This document shows positions 49,221 to 62,516 of a stretch of 64,000 nucleotides of DNA, one piece after another. This DNA is from Camillea tinctor (Eukaryota; Ascomycota; Sordariomycetes; Xylariales; Xylariaceae). Location of the stretch: assembly GCA_022578605.1 (NCBI GenBank), contig MU394087.1:62001-126000 (forward strand), given 5' to 3'. Every line of letters begins with the position of its first letter. Position 1 is the stretch's first letter. The notes below the pieces were generated by a model. That model had not been told where the DNA came from. It saw only the letters and a program-made list of their open reading frames with translations, and did no database searches. A program made the translations under genes and the position numbers.

Positions 49221-51447
49221 ATGTCCGACCCAAGTGTGACGACTTTGAAAGTCGCCCTCCTCGTCGTCTCCACCACTGCTGCCCGGGACCCCTCCACCGA
49301 CTCATCGGAGCGGGTCCTCGGTGATGTACTCGAGAAGGAGGGCGGCGGGAAATGGCAACTAGTCGATACCAAGATTGTACCTGATGTAGTTACTCAAATC
49401 CAGCGTCAGATAATGCTCTGGGCTGATGTTGCTGCCGAACCCGTCAATCTCATCCTGACCACGGGGGGCACCGGGTTTGCCACATCCGATAGCACTCCAG
49501 AAGTACGTATAATTCCCACTGGAAGCACACAGACATAAACATGGGCATCTTGAAGCTGACCTAACGGGAAAGGCCGTCGCGACTCTTTTGCACAAGCAGG
49601 CCCCTGGCCTTGTGCATGGCATGTTGGCAGCGTCGCTCAGCGTAACGCCTTGTAAGTAACCCATTAACTCACCCCTTCCGCAGTACTATATATCACATGT
49701 CATATCCAAGAGCCTCTAACACTCCCTAATAGTTGCCATGATGTCCCGGCCTGTGGCCGGTGTAAGAAACAAATCTGTCATTATAACCCTTCCGGGGTCT
49801 CCAAAAGGGGCAAAAGAAAATCTCGAGGCAGTTTTGAAGACGCTACCTCATGCCTGTTTACAGGTCGCCGGTATAGATTCCAGAAGCTTACATGCGGGCG
49901 GTGTTAAGAAACTAGAGGCAGAAGCTGGTATAGGTTCAGGGGCTGCACCTGCGCACCCCCATGCTCACGATCATCACCATGGGCACACCCACGACCACGG
50001 CCATAAGCATGGTCATGATCATGGACATGCCCATGGTCACGGGCATAGTCACGGTAACCTTGTGAGACATACCGCGCCGAGCGCCAACCCTATGTCTAAC
50101 GACCCGAGTCTGGGACCCAGCCGAAGGAATAGAGAATCGCCTTACCCTATGCTTTCTGTCGACGAGGCATTAGCTAAGATCAAGGAGCACACTCCTTCGC
50201 CGGAAATTATTACATCCAAAGTCGATAGATCGCTACCTGGTCTCATATTAGCACAGGATGTCAAAGCAAAAGAAAACGTGCCCGCATTCAGGGCGAGCAT
50301 CGTTGATGGATATGCAGTGGTCGTGCCAAAGGATGGGAACATGAAGGGTGTTTACCCTGTAGTATCCGTGTCCCATGCCGCACCAGGGCAGGCAAAAGCA
50401 CTGAAACACGGCGAGATAGCGAGGATCACCACCGGAGCGCCTTTACCACCTGGAGCTACGTCCGTCATCATGGTCGAGGACACGATACTCAAGACCATGA
50501 CCGATGACGGCAAAGAGGAGAAGGAAGTGGAGATCCTCGCCGACGGCGTCAAAGAAGGGGAGAACATCCGGGAAGTCGGCAGCGACATCAAGGCCGGCAC
50601 CGTGATCCTCAACAAAGGGGAGCAAGTGTCTGCAGTCGGCGGCGAGATCGGCCTGCTCGCCGCCGTGGGCGTCGCCGAAGTGCAAACCTACCGCAAGCCC
50701 ACCGTCGGCGTGCTCTCCACGGGCGACGAGATCGTGCCGCACGACCGGCCCGGCGCCCTGCACCTCGGCGAGGTCCGCGACACGAACCGCATCACGCTGC
50801 TGTGCGCGGCGCGCGAGTGCGGCTTCGAAGCCGTCGACCTGGGCATCGCGGGCGACCAGCCGGGCACCCTGGAGCAGACCCTCCGCGACGCGCTCAACCG
50901 CGTCGACCTCGTCGTCACCTCGGGCGGCGTGTCCATGGGCGAGCTCGACCTGCTCAAGCCCACCATCGAGCGCGCCCTCGGCGGCGCCATCCACTTCGGC
51001 CGCGTCGCCATGAAGCCCGGAAAGCCCACCACCTTCGCCACCGTGCCCGTCAAGGACCGGCGCTCCGGCGCGCGCGTCCCCCGCCCCGTCTTCGCGCTCC
51101 CCGGCAACCCCGCCTCCGCGCTCGTCACCTTCCACTTGTTCGTCCTGCCGGCGCTGCACCAGATGGCCGGCCTTGCGGCCCCCGCGCTGGGCCTCCCGCG
51201 CGTGGCTGTGGCGCTGGCGCACGACTTCCCCCTCGATAAGGCGCGCCCGGAGTACCACCGCGCCGTCGTGAAGGTGGGTTCTGCTGGCGCCCTGGTCGCG
51301 GCGAGCACGGGCGGGCAGAGGAGCTCGATGGTGGGTAGTTTGAGGGCCGCGAATGCCCTGCTGTGCATGCCTGCGGGTAAAGAGCCCCTGAAGAAAGGGG
51401 CTAGGGTCGATGCGCTGCTCATGGGCGCGGTAAGGGGCGGTGCGTAG
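49221..51447 (+). CDS. cnxE: Gephyrin/Cnx1-type molybdenum cofactor synthesis fusion (MogA-MoeA) with poly-His linker
   Basis: Exons 49221-49502, 49573-49651 and 49733-51447 give 691 aa; introns are 70 bp (GTACGT...AAAG, phase 0) and 81 bp (GTAAGT...ATAG, phase 1). The N-terminal G domain (about residues 1-170) has LILTTGGTGF, GLVHGMLAASLSVTPFAMMSRPVAG and TLPGSPKGAKENLEAVL, which adenylate molybdopterin. Residues 195-227 hold 18 His in 33 positions, alternating with G, D and A. The E domain follows (from about residue 260): PMLSVDEALAKI, FRASIVDGYAV, ITTGAPLPPGA, LSTGDEIV, VVTSGGVSMGELD, MKPGKPTTFA and FALPGNPASALVTFHLFVLP, which inserts molybdate. The order G then E is that of animal gephyrin. 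Nitrate reductase and other molybdoenzymes depend on it. GC content rises sharply after about 50480. Confidence 0.94.
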
Positions 51448-54400
51448 GCGAATAGGGGGTAGGTAGTAGAGGTTTTTGCGTCGAAGGATTGGGCTTGGTG
51501 GTTAAGTGTTCTTGTCGTGGTGCTAGGATGTTAGTTGAGTGCGTACGCTTCCGAGGTATGGTTCATCGTGACGGGGTGAAAAAGAAGAACAGAAAGGGGG
51601 GAACCGAACCATGAGAGTTTATGAGCACACCAATTTTGAGGGTTTGTAATGATATGATATCTCTAGTAGGTTATGTGTGTGAGCAACTCGTACAATTATA
51701 AAGTACATTGCCGGCTCTTTATATGATCTAGCTCTGGCCACTAGCGGGTGCTTGCTTTACAAGATCGCAGACGATCACGTAGTTGGCGTTATCGCGAATA
51801 GATCAAACTTCTCATTGCACGACGATCACCTTCAGCTATACTATCTTTTAGAGTATAATCTAGGACTATCTATTTTTTTTTTTACTGATAAGCCGTAGTA
51901 CTGTTATGGTTCATCTATAATCCATCTTCATCTCCATCTCGAGGCATCTATACAAGATGGGGATGATGAGTCCTATGGTAGTCTTGCGGCGATGATGTTA
52001 TAAACTGACCCAACACCACGAAGTAACCCAGGTCACTGGCTTTGGCTTGGTTACGACGTACGCCATAGCTGGAATGCTCAAATACTGGACACGCCACTTG
52101 ATCAGTCTTGTTTTGAACATAGGTAATTCAAGTTTCGTAGGTTAGTGAAATTGAGCGCCCTAGGTGTGCAGGCGACTTGTTCACTCGCCTCCTAAGTTGT
52201 CCATAATGCACAAAACTACCACATATCGGTAAAGGTTATGCATACCAAAACGGTAGTCCTCATGCACTCCATACGTCTTGCATATATGCAAGTGAAGCGA
52301 AGATGTTAGATATAAAAACTACGACATATGTAGTGTAGCGCCAACTAAACGTGTATGTAGGTTTGTATAGGTGTATGTGTGTGTGTGTGTGTGTGTGTGT
52401 ACGAGTGCAACGTACAACAAACTTACTACTACTATAAAAGTTCTCAAACATGCATAATGTATCAACTATCTACCAGCACCAATAGAACCTAAGACTAACA
52501 CGGGGACTAAGGTAGTAGGACAAGCGAACAGAACGGGACAAGAAGACGAGACTGAGGGAGGGGAAAATAATCAGATAAAACAGAATAAATCTCCGAATGT
52601 TGTGCAGCAACACAATGTTACGCCCTCGTAGGTAAGTAACCGAGATAAGCGTGTCACTATACCATCCAAGTAAAGTAGGGGTAGCATGGCCGAGTTATCT
52701 GTATACCTACCTACATCTCGTTTTTTCTTTCTTCTTCGCTTCCAAAACGGCGACGTGCGTCAACTTAGTCCATGTTCGCCTCTCGCTAGCCCACAGCAAA
52801 GGAAGCGAGATGCCCAAAACGAGATGGTGTAGGTTAGGTGATATGCAACGCGTGCCCACATTCTCACACCGGGATCGCAGGACTTTATTTTAAAAACAAT
52901 CATCTATGTAGGCACTTGCAGCAGCTCTGTCTGGAGTCGCGAAGGGGGGGAGGGGTTCCCAACTCGGTCCAGGCACCCCGAAATGGATAAGGAACCTGTC
53001 GCCTTTTTCTTTTCTTCTTCTCTCTCTTTCTCATAATATCTGCACATCCTGGGGGAAGATCTACTCATCTTATTTTGCCTCCTACGTAAGTGGAGCGAGG
53101 TAGGTATATCGAACGTTCGCCCCCTTTCCCCCCTCTCAGGCTTCTGGATCCTCTTCTCTATCCCAAGCACGGGAAACCTGTCATATAAGCGGGCCGATAG
53201 GGAGATCCCAGAGGCTTGAGTGCCTAGATGGGACGATGCAGGATGATGTCGACGAAGAGGCCGGGGGTATGGGTATAGAGAGGGGGACAAACCCAGCGTT
53301 GTCGAGCCTCCAAAGGTAGACCAGCCCGTCATCGAGCTCCCAGGAGATGTCAAATAACGCTGGGGTGTGTAGGATCCTTATTCCGCGCAGTCCGCGAGTT
53401 GTTGCGCTGGGTTTGGGGGCCGGCCCGGAGCGTTCCGGTGCTCTCGCGCCGATCTTTTACGGTGGCTTTCCTATTTAGAAGTCCTAAACGGGGTCGAACG
53501 ACGAGCGCCGGGTTGCTATAGGGCAGCGTTCATCTCTCTTACTTATTTCCTTTTTTATATGATCTCACTAGCGGGTTTGAGGATAGGTAGCCAAGAATCT
53601 CATACATAGTGAAGCGTGCTATGTATAGGTGGTTATAATAGTATAGTAAAGTATAGTATAGTATGTATAGTATGGTATTAGTGTTATTGCTAGTTAAACA
53701 ATTCGTATAGCGGGACCCGTTCTCAGGTTCCCGGAGCTGAAGTCCTTTTTCTTTTCTTATTAGGCACAGCTAAGACCGGGTCAGGACCCTGGACCTATAT
53801 CAAGTACGTCATATGGGAAGCGTGCCGGTGTAGTTGAAGTTAAGGGACCGAGTGGATTTGAGTGATCGACGCTAACGTGGATGTCTTTCTTTCCGGGACG
53901 TTGTTGTCCTTGGATTGATGAGGAACGGTGCCTACCATCTTCCATATGCTCCCCTCCACACTGTGTCTTATCCAGAAGACGGAGTGCGGGGTGAACCAGG
54001 ATTCTCTCAGTGGACACGCATCGCGCGTATCTGAGTCTTCAAGTGTTACATGTGAGGGACTGGTCGCCTGATAGTTGGGACGGCACGCATGCTTAATCCG
54101 GGGAAATCCTTTATGCGCTCCCATCAAGATCTCCACAGGGCTATAGGAAAACCACAACTCTGCATGATGGTTGTTCGTCTTTCTTACACTGGCCTTCGGA
54201 GCTTGCGATACACCGAATGAGTAGAAAGAAGTGTTGCAGCTGGGTTTCTTTGCAGTTTAACCCTATTTTCTTTACGAGATCGCAGGATCTCGGAGGTTGG
54301 AGCCTGTCCCTTAATTAATATCAGATCTCTCCAGTCGTGCCGAGAATGGTGTGTTGTCAGCGAGTTCCCTGATTTGATAGGCGCGTGGAAATGAGCTGGG

Positions 54401-55879
54401 CTGCTGGGGTTCACAAGCAGGTTTGGGAGCCAGGCCTGGAATATTTGCCCATCGTGAATTGTAACCCGCTTCTTTTTTTCATGGTGGTGCGAATTTACTA
54501 TGCCATGTGCGAAGAACGCAGGAACACTGCAAGATGATGAAGAGAAGACTGATACAATGAGGTGTATTAATAAAACATAACATTGATTGGGTATTGCTAG
54601 TGATGATCTTAGGATAGGCGTCCCGGCTCAGTATTCTATCATTTCTCAAATCCTTTCCTGTCTTGTTTGACCAGACAATCTCCCCTGACCTAATAACACG
54701 CTGTATACCAAAGTGATTCTGTAAAGTAGACGCTCCCAATATCCTAAGCGCCGAAAGATAAAATAGAGGCTGCCCCCTTGAAGACGTTGGTAAATGAAAC
54801 ATTTTGAAGATGTTGAAGCACCGAGCGACTAGCTGCTAGATATCTCACAGTAATATGCAACAGTATGACAACCTCCCTTTCATAATGAGAAGGGCTAGCC
54901 AGCTAGCCTTTTATAGAACCAATCTAATCCTTGTGCTCAAGACCCATGATAATTCGTGTCGTCGTCAATAAAGGAAATGAAGGGACAACACCAAATCACA
55001 AAACTACCTTATAAAAAGTAAAATAAATAAAAAGCTATAGAGAGGAGAAAAAAGCCGCCTACAGTGGTGCACTGACGTGACGTAACGTATAGATCATTCC
55101 AAGGAACATTACTTGTTCTTGGTAAATATGCGATGATGTGATGAAGCCGCGATGAAGCCGTCGTGATGTTCGGCACCTCCATGTTCGGTGGTAGGGAACA
55201 GGAAGTAAGAGGGCTGGTTTCGGGAAGACGGGCCGCACAGCCTAGCCATCTCAACCCAAGAGATTTCCCCCGCCAACCACACCTCGTCGGGTCCTTATAA
55301 ACTGCCGTACTAGTAAGAATTGCAACCCCGGAGAGCATATCCTGGGTCGTAGTGCCGCTCAAGCGCCGGAACAAGCTTGCTCGACATTGCGAGAAACCAG
55401 TAGGTGGATGGATTGACTTGTCGCGAGCAAGTCATCGTAGATCGCCTTGGTAAAAATGAATATGGTATGGAAGGCCAGGGACCGGGCGAGGCTGAAAAGG
55501 GTGGCTGGCTTCGTAGTTCACTAATACGCGCTGGTATAATCCACTGCATCGTCTCCACGATTGAGGGTGGTATCGCAGCGTGCCCATGTGGGAGAAGTCG
55601 TTCGAGCAAGAGAGGGCTTGAACATAGCCGAGTATGCTGAGTAACGTTTTCTTCTGCAAACCATGCAGTTGATCCATGTTTGGTTGCGAGTAAGCATGTT
55701 CAATAAGCGAGTTGGCAATGTTAGTGTATAATTTGTCACTACCACGCATAGGCGAAGGCGACGCGGATTTCGGGACAGTAACTGGGCTTCCGTTCGGCTG
55801 AGCATCTCATGTAAAAGTACCCGGGCCGGAGACATTAGGTACAAGCTGCTAAGAATATGCGCCGGGTGCGTCCAAGTGA
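51448..55879. other. Long intergenic region with scattered minus-strand open frames
   Basis: About 4.4 kb. The left part holds a (GT)12 microsatellite and AT-rich DNA. From 53781 to 55879 there are several minus-strand frames of 70-120 codons (for example ending near 53840, 54479, 55009 and 55432), which I could not join into a recognisable protein. Several lack an ATG start. They may be a decayed gene or the 3' region of the transcription factor gene. Confidence 0.45.
52376..52400. repeat. (TG/GT)12 microsatellite
   Basis: Twelve uninterrupted GT units preceded by GTATAGGTGTAT, in noncoding DNA. Confidence 0.9.
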
Positions 55880-58128
55880 TCATCCGTTCAGGAATGTCCG
55901 CCGGCGAACTTCAGCTTCCTTGATAATCTCGGCGGCCAGGCTTAGACTAGGTGCTAATACTGCCATTCTCTCAATATCCATTATCACCTCGTTGATAATC
56001 TGATCAATAGCGTCCCGGTGAGGTACCAAAGTCAAGAGTATGTTAGATAGAGATGGCGACATAGTAGCTCCCATCACCAAGAGAGTCTGCGAAACGATGG
56101 ACAGGGCGCCCTGCCAGAGGTAAGGCATGTGGCCGGCGTGACTACGGCCAAATCGTTAGATTAGGAGGGAAAATTGAGGGGGCTTGGAGGGGGGCTTGGG
56201 GATAGGTAAATGAGCCAATAACTGTGAGGGCGATGACTTACTGTGCAGATATGTGCTCCAATTGCCGAATAGACGCTTCAAGGCATTTATGGCAGCTCTC
56301 CCGTACTGAGGGGTCTAGAACGGCTTGTTCGTTGTCAAGCACCGCCAATATGTATGGGCGATAAATTATAGTGCGACAAGCAAAGAATCTCAGTCGAAGA
56401 ACCGTCTGCACCGGATCAGGTAGAGTCGTGCGGGTGAATGGGAACTGTAACGCCAAAGGCAGGCTTTCGTACCATTGTGTGAGCTGAAAGTCAAGTTCGG
56501 CAACTACAGGCTCTAGACTGGTTGTTGAGGCCATCGAATCCTTTGAGTATATAAGCTGACTGACTCGGTTAAGAAGTCTTCTGAGGGCAATCTCGGCCAA
56601 GAAATACCACAAGTCGTCTCGACCGACTGCTTCTGACTCCTCGCCTTGAAAGCCCCCTGGGAGCCCCACGTTCTCCTCGAACTGAACGACGCCGGAATGG
56701 GGAAGGTCAAGTTCAGCTAACAGGTCGCTCTCAAAAAGCAAGGCATTCCAGTATATTCGCTCTGATAGCTCTCTCTGGTCCTCCGGTACTCGAGTTGGGG
56801 TCATGAGTAAGAGCTGAAGCTTGCTGCTTGTTGTGCATAACAGATTCCACGCTTCCAGGGGTCTGACGAGGTAGAAAAGATAGGCTGCGGCCAAGAGATG
56901 GCACTGGGCTGCTAGAACACTATTGCATGTCATCATGCCAGGTAGGAGTGACCACGCTGCTGTAAAGTATTGTAAACCAGGGGGATCTTCCTGTGGTACA
57001 ATTCTCGATATACTCCCGCGTAAGCTCGCTTGACCTAGAGCGAGTACCAAAAGCACGATGCAACTTTCTGGGCCCTCGCGGAAACCCGTTGAGAGCGCAG
57101 TGCGGTAGTGGCTTCTCCAAGTAAAGGGGTTGACGCAAGCATACCACACGTTGACTCTTTCGAAATATGCTTCGATATAAGCATTCGTATTCGACAGGTC
57201 CACGCAAGGGGTCTTTGCCAGGGAATGAAGAGGTTCGCGCGCCATCTCAAGTTGTAAGATAATCTGAGGATCGTAGGGACGCTGGACCAGGTCTCGAATC
57301 AATGGCCACTGTAGGAGATGCAAGGCGGCGTTGGTATGTATCTTGGGCATTGTTGATATATTCGTCCCAGGTGTGTGGCTCGTCCAAGTCCCTAGGCCAC
57401 CACTGGGAATGATGGAGACGAAGCTGCCGTTCGAATTCTGTACGATCACGTTATCGCCACTCAGGGCAGTCCCGTTGCTCATAGGCGGCGAGTCGTGTGT
57501 AATCTGCATCGCGTTCGGGTGATTGTTCACTAGGTTCATTTGAAGTAAACTCTCGATACGGTTCAGTCGCTCTAGGATGAGCTTGTCGCCAGCATCAAGC
57601 TTGATCCCCGGCTCACGATAGATGCATTCTGCGCCCAGCTCTGTGCAGAGCTTACACTTCGGCTTAGTGCCGTCGCATCTCGACTTGCGTGAACGACATA
57701 CTTCACACTATGAAACGCATGATTAGCACCCTCCTAAGATGCTTTCCCTTTACTTCTCAACCTACAGCTATCGTGGCTCTCCTCCGTGGGTAATCAACCG
57801 TCGCGTCCGTATTCCGTCTTTTTAATGGGTTTATCCCTTCGTCACTAGGCGCTTTCTGTATGCCGTTGCCAACCTGTTGCTCGGATGATTGGGAAAGGTT
57901 CCGTGCCTTTTGCGCCGAGCCAAGTATTCCTTCCCTGCTGAAACTAGCTGTGCGCTGGTTTTTGAGGACTGTGGGTGACTTTAAGGTTGCCGAATTGTTG
58001 GCTGAGTTGATCTGCGGTGACGGAACTTCAATTGTGAAGTTCTCCCTAGAAGGCAGAGGAAATGCCCGTCCCGAATTGCTCACAGCCCCGGCAGAGCGAG
58101 GCGAGTCTCCCGTCGACGACGGCGACAT
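55880..58128 (-). CDS. Zn2Cys6 fungal transcription factor, three exons
   Basis: Exons 58128-57766, 57707-56242 and 56141-55880 give 696 aa; introns are 58 bp (GTAGGT...ATAG, phase 0) and 100 bp (GTAAGT...GTAG, phase 2). The binuclear zinc cluster is created across the first splice: RRRATIA then Cys122-x2-Cys125-x6-Cys132-x6-Cys139-x2-Cys142-x6-Cys149, with a basic RSRKSR between the second and third Cys. A short dimerisation helix (LILERLNRIESLLQ) follows, then the middle homology region typical of fungal factors (NAYIEAYFERVNVWYACVNPFTW, WNALLFESDLLAELDLPHSGV). The N-terminal 120 residues are Ser/Pro-rich. The target genes are unknown. The start chosen is the first in-frame ATG; the frame stays open further upstream without another ATG up to a (TA)n tract, so an additional 5' exon is possible. 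Confidence 0.88.
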
Positions 58129-58207
58129 GTTCGACCCAGTACCAAAAAACCAACCGGCGGCTCTATTGGACGACACCCACAGATAATACTTATATATGAA
58201 TATATAA

Positions 58208-58220
<13 letters not shown>

Positions 58221-58238
<18 letters not shown>

Positions 58239-58242
58239 TATA
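58221..58242. repeat. (TA)11 microsatellite
   Basis: Eleven TA units preceded by ATAAATATAAAT-type degenerate repeats, about 95 bp upstream of the transcription factor ATG, where it could act as an AT-rich promoter element. Confidence 0.9.
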
Positions 58243-61200
58243 AGAGCCTGTTAGTAAATTCTGCTTGCCGAGTACACCGAGTCACCAGAGGCAACTGACT
58301 TATACTGTCAGGAGACGACAGACATTTGACATGGACTGTATAAGCTCAAAACGACTTTGTAGAAATGGCGAGGAGGCCTAGGATTGAACCAACCGGCCTG
58401 CAAGGCACGGCATAGAGCTTATTATGGCCACAGAAAGCGAGTGCGGGAGAAGGTGAGAGAGAGGACCTGTCTCTCATGCCACCCACCCACCGAAGATGCA
58501 GAGACGGCGCGGAACCGTTGAACCCCAGTAAAAGACCCTGGTTTCGTCCAATGTTGCCAGCGTAGGTCCATAAAAACCCCAGAAAATTGCACACCCCATC
58601 ACGGCTTAGGCGCGAGTCTGAAGTGCAGTAGCATGGGCAAGGGTCTACTCAAGTCACCTCCCTGAAATGGAACCCACCTCTGGGTACACAGTCAGTGTCA
58701 GACCGTACATACCAAATACCCACAGCACGCTATGTATCGAGAACTTCAATGCTTTGGTCTCTTTGGTCTGCCAGTCTGCCTGGCCACCGATGTGCTTGCG
58801 TGGTAGATAATGCCTTTAGTGAACTCGATACATAGAAATGGAGACTCGCGGTAGACTATGATACACTGTGGCTAGTATCAGATCCTTTTCGGCCTAGGCC
58901 CTTGCAAACAACGTTCAAGCACTCCCATCTGGCGCGTCAAGGGCCGCGTGCGGTAGTGTATTCCTTGTCAGACCATGGCTGCCCCCAAGATCGCGGAAGC
59001 GAGCGTGAGCACATGGATCATTTTCAAAAGACCATCCCCGGGTTGGCTCTTGTAGCGTGTACAGACAACTCATAGCTTGGAGTTGCCGGTACCAGCTTTA
59101 GATTCCTACATGTAACAAGGGTATTACTTCCTCCACCATGGTAAACAGGGGGTAAAATACTCAGTCAGTATACGAATCTGTACTAGAAGCATTCACGTTT
59201 ACCAGTTGAAATAGGTAACTACCCAACTAGGTAGGTATGTACATAGAAAAAATATATCTAGGTTATAGGTTATGTTGGTACGTGCATTTTGTATCGTGCG
59301 CCACGCCAGATCGTCTAGTGTGTTAGTATATCCTCCTTTTGGAGATAGAATCTGGGGTGAAGAGGCGAAAAAGAGAAAACCCGGGTGAAAGGAAAGGCGA
59401 GAGGAACAATTCCATGGCCGGGAGAGGGTGATCATTAATCAGTGTATTGTGGTGTTGTGTGTATATTTGGTCAAAGTACTTGCATCCGGTATGTAGTTCC
59501 CTGGACCCTCGTGGACCTCCCCTAGGTAATTTTAGTTTTACAGACACCAACATTTTGTCCCTCCTTCACCCCTCCCCTGTTCGCTTCGCTACCACCCGTT
59601 GAAGCCGCTCTACCTAGGTTATACTGGCATAGGAAGTTGGGCTATTTAGTACGTTGGAGAAGCTTCTATACGTACATACCTGTATAAGTTGGGTACATGG
59701 TTGATACATAACTACATATCAACCTGTAGTTCAATGTTCAGCTGTATGCCAACCACTTAGGATCTACGAACCATCTTAGTGAGATCTTTTATCAACTAGA
59801 GTTTTCTGCGCACTATACATATGCACTAGATATGTAAGTACATTCCCTACAGGTGGAGATTATCCAATATATAATTATTCGTCAGTGTGAACGAATGAGA
59901 TTTGTTCCATTAACATTCATTCTTCACGAAGCCTTTAATGAACTACTGACCCAGGTAATCTAGCTTATATGCTTCTTTGTTCCTCTCAGGTATAATAGGT
60001 CTTCTCCGGTACATAAAGGAAGTAGAATCAAGAGCCACACTAACGGCATCGTGCCGTTGGAACATGCTGATTACTCCACATAATGATCGATTAAGATTGA
60101 ACTCAACAGCTAATATATATCCACTTTCACATCGTCTTGTCTCGCAATCCCAGCTTGAGGCCTGGATGATGGAACCCGGCTCGGGTTTGCTTACTGACAT
60201 AGACTATACACCTTGCTCCACTCGTCTCATGGGATGAATCAACCCCACAAGCCGATATGACAGCAGCAACGCCAGCAAGACCACGCGAAGACTGTCAACA
60301 ACTAATCTTGAAATCGTCCTATGATCTTGCCAAGACTCAGCTCCCGAAATCATGTCGGGTATATAATTTGTGATCCGATACTAAAGGTGACAAGCTTTAA
60401 TCCTGTCATCGGCTCCTCCACTAGCGAGCCGAAACGATTTGCTCTTACTACCTCGCTTGGGTCACGAGAACTGCTAGACTCTGAGTGTTCTGCGACCTCA
60501 ATATGAGAGTCGCTACTCATTGCCACCTATGCCCATATCGATACTACAGTCCTTCCTTTCTAGCCACCCCGAATCTTGACTTGGTTCTCCAGAGAGAGGT
60601 GGTGCCATAGCTAGGAAGCGTCAGGTTATTCTCGATGGCAAACAATCGCGCGACCTGGGTCCTGGCTTGCAGGCCACAAGGCTGAACAACGACTACCTAT
60701 GAATGATTGCCTATTTAGTGACACGGCACGTATTCGGTCATGCTGTGTAGCCGAAACCCCAAAGTTCTGGAAAGTCCTAGTCCTAGTCCAACCGCCAAGC
60801 TGATGATGTATGTGTGTATTTGTATATCTGGAGTTAGCGGGTACTGGCCAATGACTGTTGCATATTCCAACTCTAGCTCTGTTAGTAATTCCCTGACAGT
60901 TCTCAGGATGGGCAAGATGGGATGGCTCTGTCGGATGGAATTGCCATTCGTCCTCCCCACGAGGAGTAACTTGCATGGGGAAAAGAGGCTCCCAACGGCC
61001 CGAATACTAGATGATTGAGTGTATGTATTAGTGAAAATTGATATCCCAACCCTTAATGATCTCTTATATGACCCCAAAGGGGTTAGATCTTGCTGTCTGA
61101 TGACCATTCCGGAGCAGACATCCTATAGTACAGACTCTTTCCTACATTACAATATGTGCTTGAAACCGCCGCCATTAAACCTTTTTCTTTACCTCTAGCT

Positions 61201-62516
61201 TACGATGGGAACTGAGTGAAAAAGATAGAATCAAGCCTGTTTCTCGTTACACGTAATGATGTCGCTTGCCTACAGTCAGATCATGAAGCTTAAGGTACGA
61301 AGGCTACCTGCATGTTGGTGTCTCTGACACGTAGAGCATCATACTTTTTGTTCTAAACTTCGACCTCATATAGATGAAGTCTCGGGATTAGCCCTGCGCA
61401 TGCTGGCTCTTTATCGAGTCTCACATTCATCGGATCTCGCTATCGTTTTGATTGGACTCTCATGCGCAATATGTCTTCCATCACCTTGTCTAGATCTAGC
61501 CCCTGGTAATAGCTGCTGGTGTATTGCCATTACCCATTTTCCCTACTTCCAGCCTCCGTTATACTCGTACCAATCTGGTATAAGGCTTCAGGACTAATTA
61601 GCCCTGAAGTGCAATAAAAACATAACCTATATAATCAGATATATCGGCCTACATCGGTAGACGTCGGCAAAGTCTGTGTGTACTACCACACAATACTTCG
61701 AGGGCGGACCTATGCTCTAGCATACTCTTCTGAGATCGGCTTATGAATCTCCTTACATATGCTCTTTCCCATGCCTCAATAAACCCCGCATGTTCTGGAG
61801 TAGGGTAGAGAAGTAAACAGCCCTCCCCCCTGGCTGATGGGTGCCATCAACCGTCTTTCTGACTGGACGTCTTCCCAACACGAATCTCCGATTTACCAAC
61901 CAGGATGTAACACGGTCCCCGATTGCAGTTGTTCCTTGATATATTGCCACATCCAGATTGTTGGTCCCTGAGCCTTCCTATATATGGGGAAAGTAGTAGA
62001 GGCTCATGGTTGCAGTGTAGAAGCTAGGGGGAACTGCCGTAGGAAGTGGCCTGTAAGCAGTGTATTCCTACAACTTATAACCCAGAGCCTCTCATAAACC
62101 TGTTTTCGTGATATGACGTCTCAGTCTCAATACGACCAGTAATCCAAAATGCTACTCGATATGCCGTCACTAACCAGATTCAAATCACGATGCGTATCAT
62201 ACAGGAGCATCAGTTATGTTATGCATCATTGGGTATTCCAGCCAACCAAATCCTTTCTAAGAGCTGCCATTTGAGGCGTTCCTGGCCTTGACCGGATTAC
62301 CCTTTTTATACGCCGCCGTTATTGCTGCCTCTGCTTGGAAGTCTAAAGCCTATCTCCTTTATTCCGAATGCGCCTGTCAAGCGTAATGTACAGTCATGTC
62401 GTCACCAACATCCTTATGTCTCAATCATATAGCCACTCACGCATCGTTCTCGCACTTGATCAACTATTTTCCATATGCGTCTATGTTGACCCTGTCGTCA
62501 AAGACTTCGTCTTCTC

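Noticed and set aside
50443..51258. 271-codon open frame on the minus strand inside the gephyrin-like gene
   Set aside because: It is antisense to the GC-rich E-domain exon; GC-rich coding DNA commonly leaves the opposite strand open, and its translation is low-complexity A/G/R/D.
52904..53353. 149-codon minus-strand frame
   Set aside because: It begins with TTG rather than ATG, is low-complexity in part (KEREEEKKK) and resembles nothing known.
58360..58440. tRNA-like GGTTCAATCC on the minus strand
   Set aside because: The flanking bases do not pair into a T stem and no acceptor or D arm can be drawn.
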